A stretch of DNA of 64,000 bases from JAUIKM01 sp964445695 (lineage in GTDB: Bacteria > Bacteroidota > Ignavibacteria > Kapaibacteriales > UBA7675): NCBI GenBank assembly GCA_964445695.1, contig CAYULF010000023.1:40203-104202 (forward strand). The letters run 5' to 3'. The position numbers and the translations under genes are program-made. The notes beneath the pieces were generated by a model. That model was given only the letters and a program-made list of their open reading frames with translations. It did no database searches and was not told where the DNA came from. This document shows, piece by piece, positions 53,014-62,000 of the stretch (positions are counted from its first letter, which is position 1; each line of letters starts with the position of its first letter).

Positions 53014-55305
53014 TTGGTGGGGCGCGAGCAAGAACTCAGAGATCTCAAAAGGCACTTAACTGAAAATCAAGCGGTCGTGCTTGTGTGCGGAATGGGAGGT
53101 ATAGGCAAGACTTCACTGGCGGCAGCTTATGTTGCGCAGGAGTATAACAATTACAACCACATTGTCTGGATCAGCAACAACTCTGCCGACATCGCAGATG
53201 ACTTTGTGCAGGATATTGAATTATTAATCAGTCTGGAGCTCCACGACCAGACAGGTAGTCGTGATGAAATTTTCTATAATGTCTCAAAAGCACTCCGATC
53301 AATCGAGGAATCGCCAAACTTAATGGTGATTGACAATGCCGGTGTAAACATTACTTATCGGTTGGCGCAATTGCCGTCCAAACCATGTTGGCATGTGCTT
53401 GTCACCGCGCGTGAAAAAATAGCAGGAATGTATCCGATGCAGGTGGATTTTTTGAAGCCACCTGACGCCATTAAATTGTTTAAAAAACACTGCTGGCGAT
53501 TCAGGGATGACAAGGAAATCAAGGCAATTGTTGAAACAGTCGACTACCACACTCTGACAATTGAAATCCTGGCGCGCACCGCGCAACTGCATCGAACCAC
53601 ATTTTTTGACCTGTTAAACGCCATAAAGAACAATGTGCGCGCCAATATTCCCACTGGGCACAGCAATCAGGCGAAGATCGAGCGGGTGCGAACTTATCTG
53701 GAAACGATCTTTAATTTCAGTGATCTGGACGAGAACGAGCGCTGGCTGTTAAAACAGTTCGTGGCCCTGCCGCCGGAATTCCAGTCTTATGAACTGCTGG
53801 TTGAACTGATTGAACCCGAACAGTCCGATCGCGCTGATGTTTTTTCTGAACTGCTGGAAAATCTAGCCGGCAAGGGCTGGTTGCTGCGTGATGCCGAACG
53901 CGACAGCTATAAAATGCATCGGGTTGTGCGCGAGGCGATCCAGGCAAAACTGCAGATTACTCCGCAGGACATTGAGTCGCTGTTAACAAATGTGACGCGC
54001 AAACTAAGGATAGACCAAACCAGGGACAACCCGGTCGACAAGTTTGCCTGGATTCCCTACGGAGAGGCTATCGAAGCACTTGTAGGGCAGTATGAAGTGC
54101 AATCGGTAAGTCTTCTGCAGGACAAGCTTGGTTGGATTATGCGGGAGTTTGGTGATTACGCAAGAGCGAAGTCCTTGCATGAACGCGCGCTGGCGTCGGA
54201 TGAGAAGAATTTGGGCGCGAATCATCCGGATGTGGCTGTCGCCTGTGGCAACCTGGCTGGGGTGCTGAAAGACTTGGGCGACTACGCCGGTGCGAAGGTT
54301 TTGCTCGAACGCGCGCTGGCGTCGGCTGAGCAGAGTTTGGGTGCGGATCATCCTGTGACGGCTGTTCGATGTTCCAACTTGGCAACGGTGTTACAAGATT
54401 TGGGCGACTACGCCGGTGCGAAGGTTTTGCTCGAACGCGCGCTGGCGTCGGCTGAGCAGCATTTGGGTGCGGAACATCCGACGACGGCTGTCAGGCGTTC
54501 CAACCTGGCTTTGGTGCTGCAGGATTTGGGCGACTACGCCGACGCGAAGGTCTTGCTCGAACGCGCGCTGGCGTCGGTTGAAAAGAATTTTGGCGCGGAT
54601 CATCCTTCGACGGCTGTCAGTTGTTCCAACCTGGCTATGGTACTGCAAGCTTTGGGCGACTACGCCGGCGCGAAGGTCTTGCTCGAACACGCGCTGGCGT
54701 CGGATGAGCAGAATTTTGGCGCGGATCATCCTTCGACGGCTGTCAGTTGTTCCAACCTGGCTTTGGTACTGCAGGATTTGGGCGACTACGCAGGCGCGAA
54801 GGACTTGTTTGAACGTACACTGGACATCAACCAAATACACTTTGGCGCGGATCATCCTTCGATGGCCGTCAGTTGTTCCAACCTGGCTTCGGTGCTGCAG
54901 GATTTGGGCGACTACGCCGGCGCGAAGCACTTGCTCGAACGCGCGCTGGCCATCAACGAAAAACATTTAGGTGCGGATCATCCTTCGACGGCTGCAAGTT
55001 GTTCCAACCTGGCTTCCTTGTTGTTTGTTTTGAATGACTATGACCGAGCATGGGAATTGATTGAGCGTACCTTGTCTATTCAGGAAAAGGCTTTCGGCAT
55101 TGATCATCCTTCGACGGCATTAACATTTTCCAACATGGCTGCGATGCTGGAAAAACTCAGTGAACTCGAAAAAGCCCTGTCTTTGGCCTCCAAAGCGCTT
55201 AGTGTCTTCGAAAACAAACTGCCGTCAGGGCATCCGCACACAGAAATGGCTCAACAACAAGTCTCAAATCTCCAAGCCAAGATTGAAGCCCAAAATCAAA
55301 TGTAA
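53014..55305 (+). CDS. Receptor copy 2, -1 frame: NB-ARC/STAND NTPase with TPR array
   Basis: Shown from TTG 53014; probably translated as a frameshift fusion of 925 residues. Walker A CGMGGIGKTS (codons 53089-53112 for GMGGIGKT), VWISNNSADIADDFVQ, Walker B LMVIDNAG, LVTAREKIAGM, RWLLKQFVALPPEFQ winged helix, MHD-like KMHRVVREA, then ~10 kinesin-light-chain-type TPRs. Six consecutive 42-residue repeats (from 54274) are almost identical at the DNA level. Predicted intracellular sensor. Ends QNQM near a repeat-rich 3' region identical in organisation to copy 1. Confidence 0.9.
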   Translation: MVGREQELRDLKRHLTENQAVVLVCGMGGIGKTSLAAAYVAQEYNNYNHIVWISNNSADIADDFVQDIELLISLELHDQTGSRDEIFYNVSKALRSIEESPNLMVIDNAGVNITYRLAQLPSKPCWHVLVTAREKIAGMYPMQVDFLKPPDAIKLFKKHCWRFRDDKEIKAIVETVDYHTLTIEILARTAQLHRTTFFDLLNAIKNNVRANIPTGHSNQAKIERVRTYLETIFNFSDLDENERWLLKQFVALPPEFQSYELLVELIEPEQSDRADVFSELLENLAGKGWLLRDAERDSYKMHRVVREAIQAKLQITPQDIESLLTNVTRKLRIDQTRDNPVDKFAWIPYGEAIEALVGQYEVQSVSLLQDKLGWIMREFGDYARAKSLHERALASDEKNLGANHPDVAVACGNLAGVLKDLGDYAGAKVLLERALASAEQSLGADHPVTAVRCSNLATVLQDLGDYAGAKVLLERALASAEQHLGAEHPTTAVRRSNLALVLQDLGDYADAKVLLERALASVEKNFGADHPSTAVSCSNLAMVLQALGDYAGAKVLLEHALASDEQNFGADHPSTAVSCSNLALVLQDLGDYAGAKDLFERTLDINQIHFGADHPSMAVSCSNLASVLQDLGDYAGAKHLLERALAINEKHLGADHPSTAASCSNLASLLFVLNDYDRAWELIERTLSIQEKAFGIDHPSTALTFSNMAAMLEKLSELEKALSLASKALSVFENKLPSGHPHTEMAQQQVSNLQAKIEAQNQM
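54274..55029 (+). repeat. Six homogenised 126-bp TPR-coding tandem units (copy 2)
   Basis: Unit starts at 54274, 54400, 54526, 54652, 54778, 54904, exactly 126 bp apart, each opening TTGGGCGACTACGC(C/A)GG or close. Most units differ at few positions. Each encodes one 42-residue TPR (LGDYAGAKVLLERALAS...GADHPSTAVSCSNLA). Confidence 0.95.
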
Positions 55306-55455
55306 TGTAGCACCCAAACCACCGAGTAAAAAAGCACCAAACCAGCCCCAGGTCTCAGCCCGAAGCCTCAAAACCACCATGCCACCGGTCTTCAATTCAT
55401 TGGTTTAATCCTCGGAGTTCGAAACTCGTGATTTTCCATGTTGAAAGCCTGAAAG

Positions 55456-55475
55456 TTAGTTGCCTAGGCAACTAA
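55456..55475. repeat. Palindrome downstream of receptor copy 2
   Basis: TTAGTTGCCT-AGGCAACTAA, a 20-bp perfect palindrome, 150 nt after the stop. The outer bases have drifted compared with copies 1 and 3, while the core GTTGCCTAGGCAAC is kept. Confidence 0.75.
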
Positions 55476-55600
55476 TTTGAAGTTCAACACTCAATCATTT
55501 GGCGACGGGTTGGCGGCTGAACACGAACGCCCGTTCCTTGACGGGACCGGCATGGACTGTGCAATCGTCGAATTGAATCTCAATCCCTTGGCTCAAGCAT

Positions 55601-55632
55601 TTTGCAGCCTTGGCGCGGATTTCGCTATATTC
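55601..55632 (+). promoter_or_regulatory. Promoter-like TTTG-21-TATATTC of receptor copy 3
   Basis: TTTG (55601-55604), 21-nt gap, TATATTC (55626-55632), beginning 59 nt before the ATG at 55685. Leader CTCGCGATAATAATCAGACA is shared with copy 2. Confidence 0.5.
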
Positions 55633-55684
55633 CGCTCGCGATAATAATCAGACACAACTTCAAAAACTCAAGCACCGCAGCGTT

Positions 55685-58447
55685 ATGATTGAGACTGGCA
55701 AACTGTTGAACGACGCCGTTAAATTGATCAGGACCGCCGCTACTATCCTGAATGATAACGCCACGGCCGTGACAGCGCTCAGAGATCCCGCCCAGTCCCT
55801 ATGGAACTGGCTTGAAACAAGGTTTGCCGGCGATGAATCGGCGGTGGAACTGCTGCAACAGATCAGACCGGCGCCCGCGAACCCCGAATTGGCGGAGCGA
55901 CTTAAACACGCGCTGGAACAACATCTTGCCAAAGACCCTGACAGCCGGAACCAGCTTGTAATGCAGCTTGCTTATCTGGCCTATGTTATACAGCATACTT
56001 CCGCCGCAACGCACAATCATATGGAGAACAACATTAGCACCTATGGTCCGATCATTCAGAATTTCAACGGCGGAGTGTTTAACTACATTGTCAACACATT
56101 TAAACACACACCGCCGAAAATCCTGACGGCATTTCCCACTGTCCATCCTGACGACCTCGTTGGACGCAAAAAAGACCTGGCGAAACTCACCGCGCTGCTG
56201 GCCGAGAAAGGAAAAGTCGTTCTTGTTAACGGCATGGGAGGTATCGGTAAGACCTCGCTGGCGGCGGCATATGTAACACAGGAGTTTGAGAAATACAAAC
56301 ACATCGTCTGGATCAGCAACAACTCCGCCGACATCGCCGACGACATTTTGCAAAGCCGCGACCTGTTGCAGAGTCTTGACCTAAAAACTTTGACCGGAGA
56401 CCGCGAAGAGAATCGCGGCGCTGTGCTGCACAAACTGCGATCAATCGACGAACGGCCCAAACTCTTTGTGATCGACAACGCCGACGCAGAAATCGAGCGA
56501 CGCCTGCTTCAACTGCCCTCACAACCCAACTGGCACGTGCTGATTACCTCGCGCGAGGAAATCGCCGGCACCTATTTAATGCCGCTGGATTTTCTGCAGC
56601 CGTCCGACGCCGTGCTGCTGTTTAAGAAACATTGTTCTCGTATCGAAGATGAAGACGAAGTTAACCAAATCGTTGAAGCCGTCGACTACCACACCCTTAC
56701 AATTGAAATCCTGGCGCGCACCGCACAACTGCAACGCACTAAACTGGATGAATTGTTAAGTGCGATCAGAAATGACGTGCTCGCCAATGTTAAGACAGCA
56801 CACAGCAACCAGGCAAAGATCGAACGGGTGCGAACTTATCTCGAAACGATCTTTGATTTCAGCGGATTGAGCGATAATGAGCTTTGGTTGTTAAGACAGT
56901 TTGTTGCTCTGCCGCCCGAGTTTCAAGCTTATGAATTGCTGGTTGAACTGATTGAACCCGAACAATCTGATCGCGCTGAGATTTTTTCTGAACTGCTGGA
57001 AAATCTGGCCGGCAAGGGCTGGTTGCTGCTCGATGCCGAACGCGACAGTTTTAAAATGCATCGGGTTGTGCGCGAGGCGATCCAGGCAAAACTGCAGATT
57101 ACACCGCAGGACATTGAGTCGCTGTTAACAAATGTGACACGTAAACTACGGGTGGACCAAACCAGGGACAACCCGGTCGACAAGTTTGCCTGGATTCCAT
57201 ATGGGGAGGCAATTGAAGCGATCGTTGGTTACTTTGAGGTCCAATCGGTAAGCCTTCTGATAAATAGCCTCGGATGGGTCTTGCAAGATATAGGGGATTA
57301 CGGTAGAGCCAAGCAAATGCTTGTAAGAGTGCTGAAGTTCGCCGAAAGGAACTTTGGTCAGGACGATCCACGGACGGCTACCTGTTGTTCCAACCTTGGA
57401 GTCCTGCTGAGAGAATTGGCCGAATACGTCAAAGCAAAAGAAATGCACGAACGCGCGCTGGATTGCAGAGTGCAACATCTTGGGGCGGATCATCCAACGA
57501 CAGCAATCAACTATTCCAACCTGGGTCTGGTGCTTCAAGCTTTGGGGCAGAACGAAAAAGCAAAGGAATTATTCGAACGTGATCTGGCAATAAGTCTGAA
57601 GCACTATGGTGCTGGTCATCCTAATACTATTAAGAGCTATAATAACCTGGGGTCGGTGCTGCAAGATATTGGCCAGTACGTTGAAGCGAAGGAATTGCTG
57701 GAACGCGCTCAGATTTCAGCCGAGAAACATTTTGGAGCGTATCATCCAACAACCGCAGTCAGTTATTCCAATCTGGGGCTCTTGTTGAAGGAATTGGGCG
57801 ATTATGGCGCGGCGAAGGACTTAATTGAACGTACTATTGCATCTGATGCGAAGAACTTTGGCGCGGATCACCCAACTACGGTCCGCAATTATTCCAACCT
57901 GGGCACGATTCTGAATAGCATGGGCGATATCTGTGGAGCGAAGGATTATTACGAGCGTGCGCTGGCGACATGTGAAAAGATTTTTAATTCAGAACATCCC
58001 ACAACAGCCTTGATAAGTTCCAACCTGGGATTGGTGGTACAAAAATTGGGCGATTGTATGAGAGCGAAGGAGCTACAGGAAAGGGCTCTGGCGTCAGATG
58101 AGAAGAATTATGGTGCTGATCATCCCAGGACGGCTGTCAGTTGTTTTAACCTTGGCAGCGTGCTGTTTGAGTTGGGGGATATCATCGGAACCCGTAAACT
58201 ATTCGAACGCGTGCTGGCGATCGAAGAGAGTGTTTACGGCACTGCTCATCCAACGACAGCCATGACATACTCTTACATGGCATCTGTGCTTGAAAAACAG
58301 AAGGAGCTGGGCGAAGCGCTTTCTTTAGCCTCCAAAGCGCTGAGTGTCTTTGAAGACAAACTGCCGGCTGGGCATCCGCACATTGAAATCGCTCAACGAC
58401 AAGTCGCACAGCTCCAAGCCCAGTTAGAAGCCCAAAAGCAAAAGTGA
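55685..58447 (+). CDS. Receptor copy 3: single-frame N-terminal domain + NB-ARC/STAND NTPase + TPR array
   Basis: 920 residues from ATG 55685 (IETGKLLNDAVKLIRTAATI); the frame is open to 55610 but that start is not conserved. N-terminal helical domain (LWNWLETRFAGDESAVELLQ), beta-prone NNISTYGPIIQNFNGGVFNY (~residues 119-138), then linker NTFKHTPPKILTAF, where copies 1 and 2 have the A9 tract. NB-ARC: Walker A GMGGIGKT 183-190, Walker B VIDN with Asp264, LITSREEIAGT, winged helix LWLLRQFVALPPEFQ, MHD-like Met458-His459-Arg460. Then ~10 kinesin-light-chain-type TPRs to the end. The intact reference for the frameshifted paralogs. Likely intracellular sensor of the STAND/NLR-related class. Confidence 0.92.
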   Translation: MIETGKLLNDAVKLIRTAATILNDNATAVTALRDPAQSLWNWLETRFAGDESAVELLQQIRPAPANPELAERLKHALEQHLAKDPDSRNQLVMQLAYLAYVIQHTSAATHNHMENNISTYGPIIQNFNGGVFNYIVNTFKHTPPKILTAFPTVHPDDLVGRKKDLAKLTALLAEKGKVVLVNGMGGIGKTSLAAAYVTQEFEKYKHIVWISNNSADIADDILQSRDLLQSLDLKTLTGDREENRGAVLHKLRSIDERPKLFVIDNADAEIERRLLQLPSQPNWHVLITSREEIAGTYLMPLDFLQPSDAVLLFKKHCSRIEDEDEVNQIVEAVDYHTLTIEILARTAQLQRTKLDELLSAIRNDVLANVKTAHSNQAKIERVRTYLETIFDFSGLSDNELWLLRQFVALPPEFQAYELLVELIEPEQSDRAEIFSELLENLAGKGWLLLDAERDSFKMHRVVREAIQAKLQITPQDIESLLTNVTRKLRVDQTRDNPVDKFAWIPYGEAIEAIVGYFEVQSVSLLINSLGWVLQDIGDYGRAKQMLVRVLKFAERNFGQDDPRTATCCSNLGVLLRELAEYVKAKEMHERALDCRVQHLGADHPTTAINYSNLGLVLQALGQNEKAKELFERDLAISLKHYGAGHPNTIKSYNNLGSVLQDIGQYVEAKELLERAQISAEKHFGAYHPTTAVSYSNLGLLLKELGDYGAAKDLIERTIASDAKNFGADHPTTVRNYSNLGTILNSMGDICGAKDYYERALATCEKIFNSEHPTTALISSNLGLVVQKLGDCMRAKELQERALASDEKNYGADHPRTAVSCFNLGSVLFELGDIIGTRKLFERVLAIEESVYGTAHPTTAMTYSYMASVLEKQKELGEALSLASKALSVFEDKLPAGHPHIEIAQRQVAQLQAQLEAQKQK

Positions 58448-58452
58448 TTCAA

Positions 58453-58543
58453 GCCCCCAAACCACCGAGCAAAAGAGCCCCCAAACCACCGAGTAAAAAG
58501 CCCCCAAACCACCGAGCAAAAGAGCCCCCAAACCAGCCCCAGG
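58453..58543 (+). repeat. Short 23-24-bp tandem repeats in the 3' region of copy 3
   Basis: GCCCCCAAACCACCGAG(C/T)AAAA(GA/A) occurs at 58453, 58477 and 58500, with a partial unit at 58524 (GCCCCCAAACCAGCCCCAGG). The 3' regions of copies 1 and 2 carry two and one diverged units respectively at the same place, so copy number varies between paralogs. Confidence 0.85.
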
Positions 58544-58641
58544 TCTCTGCGCGAAACCTCAAAACCACCGAGCCGCCAGTCTATGAGTCTTTGTTCCAAT
58601 TCTCCGAGTTCGAAACCGCAATTCTCATGTTCTAAGCCTGA

Positions 58642-58667
58642 AAACTAGTTGCCTAGGCAACTAGTTT
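58642..58667. repeat. Perfect 26-bp palindrome downstream of receptor copy 3
   Basis: AAACTAGTTGCCT followed by its exact reverse complement, 195 nt after the stop. The best preserved of the three. The remainder of the gap to 59067 is GC-rich with no gene that I can support. Confidence 0.85.
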
Positions 58668-59067
58668 GGCGTTTGCCGCTCAATCGTTTGGCGACTGGTT
58701 TGCGGCTCGAAACGCGACGCTGCGGCTGAAAACTCGTGGACTTCCGGCTCGGGGCTGCGCGCGACGCTCAAAACCGACTGAAAAGCCCTCACACGCAGAC
58801 CCGACGCAGACTTGCCTGTTTGCCGCTGCCAACTGCGCGACCAGCAAGAGCACAAAGCCAGCCGGAAGCGGGCGACGGCGCAGCGCTCTGCAAAAGAACA
58901 TCCGTACCGCCGGACGCAGAAATCTCGCACGGGCGCGACCGGCAGGAAGCGCGCAGCAGACGATCCGCCGCGGAGCCGAAATGCGCTTGGGCCAAATGCC
59001 GCGAAATGCGTAGCTTGCGGCGCACAGGCTAGTTTATAAACCCTTCCTCCGAACGATACAACGCAGC

Positions 59068-62000
59068 ATGGATTTCAGCAGTATTTTTGCATTTGTCTTG
59101 AGTATGGCCCTGATGGGCGGGCTCCTCTATCTCCTGTATCGCCGCGGGATGTTAAAAATTTCCGTGGGCATGGCCGACGGTGCAAGCGATCCCGCTGCGC
59201 CGCCCGACGTGTACACGCATGCCGCCAACTTAAACAACTTCTGGAGTCAACAGCCGCCGCTGGCCGATCTGCGCCGCCATGCCGACTACAAAGCCGGCGT
59301 GGAACTGCTGTTAAAACAACAGCGCAATCCCGAAGAACTGAGCGAATACCTGGAAGGCAACAACGCCATCGCCGCCTGCATGGCCGCCGACGCGCTGCTG
59401 CAACTTAAACACAACCACGCGCTCGCACCGCTGTTAAACGCCATGCCGCAATGGGATGCCGCCGCCCTGCGCGTCCTGCTGGACGTCGTCGACAAACTGG
59501 CGGAAAAACAGGCCGTAGCCTGGCGCGTGCTGCTGGCAATGGCCGAATGCGATTACGACGACAAAGAAGTTCGCCTGCTGCGCGCTTTTTTGTTAACACG
59601 CAAGTCCAAAGGCGACAGCCCCACGGCGGACGACATCAAAGACGGTATCGACTTCTCCACGCGCGCCTCCATGTTGATGCTGCTGCACCGTCTGGAAATC
59701 GAAGAACTGGAGCCGCTGGCGAATTCACTGACGCCGCCGCCGCAACCTGCCGCCGACCTCGACGAACTCGAAGAATTTGCACTCGTGCGCCGTCCGACGG
59801 ACGCCGTGGAAGATGTTAACAGACATTTGATTGAACATCGCGCGCTGACGCAGACCGCCCAGAAAATTGAACAGGGTTTCAGCGCCGAAGCGACGCGTTC
59901 CGCCGTCGTGGTGGGCGAACCGGGCGTGGGTAAAAGTTCGCTGGTGGCGATTATCGAGCGCCGTTTGTTAAGTAAAGGCTGGACCGTCGTGCGCGCCTCC
60001 GCGGCGCATATCATGTCCGGCCAGAAGTACATCGGCGAGCTGGAGCAGCGCACGCTGCAACTGGTGGAGTCGCTCTGTGAAGCCAAAAACGTGCTGTGGA
60101 TTATCGACAATATTCACGAACTCTCGCTGGCAGGGCGGCATCAGTTTTCCTCCTTTTCAATTCTCGACACAATCCTGCCCTACATCGAACGCGGCGATAT
60201 TACCGTGTTGGGCGAGACGGCTTCGCGCGCATGGGAACGCCTCGTGACCTCGCGGCCGCTGGTGCGCAGCGCCTTCGACGTGCACCGCATTGAAGCGACG
60301 AACGAAAGCCAGACGCTCGACATTGTTAAAACCTGGGTGCGCGCTTACTCGCGCGGTCGGCGCGACGCATTGTTAAACGATAAAACAATAGCCGAGGCGA
60401 TGGAGCTGTCGAATCAGTTCCTCAATCGCGACGCCGCACCGGGCAATATCCTGCGTTTTCTGGACATCACGCGCAGCGCGGTGGAAGCCGCCACGCCGGG
60501 CAAACAACGCGCGATCAATGCCGAAGATCTGATCAGCACGCTGTCGCAGGTGACAGGCCTGCCGCGCACAATTCTGGACGACCGCGCCGAACTTAACCTG
60601 AGCGAACTGCGCGCCTTTTTTAACGAGCGTGTTTTCGGGCAGGAGGAAGCGGTCGACTGTCTGGTGGATCGCGTGGCGATGATCAAAGCCGGTTTGACCG
60701 ATCCGACACGGCCGCTGGGCGTGTTCCTTTTTGTCGGTCCGACCGGCACGGGTAAAACAGAGATCGCCAAGTCGCTGGCGCAATTCCTGTTTGGCTCCGC
60801 CGAGCGCATGATCCGCCTGGACATGAGCGAGTTCGGCACGCCCGAGTCGCTCGGCCGCCTGATGGGCGACAGCCGCGAGATAAGTGAAAATGTGTCGCTG
60901 ACGCACGAGATCCGCCGGCAGCCGTTCAGCGTTGTTTTACTCGACGAATTTGAAAAGGCCGCGCCGGCGGTGTGGGACCTCTTTCTGCAGGTCTTCGACG
61001 ACGGGCGTTTAACCGACCGCGGCGGCAGCACGGCGGATTTCCGCCACAGCATTATTATCATGACCTCGAACCTGGGGGCGGCCGGGGCGCGTGCGCGCAT
61101 CGGTTTTGACCAGACGGCGGAGGACTTTGAGGCGGGCCGCGTGGAAGACGTCGTCGGACAGGTCTTCCGGCGCGAGTTTGTTAACCGCATCGACCGCGTG
61201 GTGGTGTTTCATCCGCTAAAACGCGAGATCATGCGGGATCTGCTGCACAAGGAATTGCACGCCGTGCTCAAACGCCGCGGCCTGCGCTCGCGCACCTGGG
61301 CGGTGGAGTGGGACGAATCGGCGATTAACTTTTTGCTGGAGCGCGGTTATACGGCCGACCTGGGCGCGCGTCCGCTTAAACGCGCCATCGAGCGTTATCT
61401 GCTTTCGCCGCTGGCCAAGACAATCGTGGCGAATCAGTTTCCCGACGGCGATCAGTTTCTGCACGTGCGCGCCGCCAAAAACAACAATCAACTCGAAGTT
61501 GAATTTATCGATCCGGATCAGGACGCCGGCTCGCGCCAGGGTGAGCTGTTTCCGTCATTCGAGGATCGCGCCGCGGACGACGGCACCGAGCCGCGCACGC
61601 GCGACATGGTGATGGACGCGCGCGGCAGCGTCGCCGAAGTGGCGCATTTGTCTTTAAAAGTCTCCGAGCTCGACAGCCGCATCACGGCCTCCGAGTGGGA
61701 AGAAGCCAAGGAACGCGCCCTGGCCGACGCCTCCTCACCTGAATTCTGGGAATCCGAAGAGCGCTTTGAGGTGCTCGCCCGCGCCGAGTATATGGACCGC
61801 GTCGAAGAGGCGATGCGCACGGCGCGCCGCCTGCTGGAAAAACTGGCCGAAGAAGTCGAGGAGGGCAGTTACCCGCCGCGACTGGTGCAGCGGCTGGCGC
61901 AGCAGGTCTACCTGCTCGGCCTGGCGCTCGACTGCCTGGAATGCGGCGAAGAACAGGATGCCTTTGTGCAGGTGGAAGCCGTGCGCGAGGGCGCCAAACG

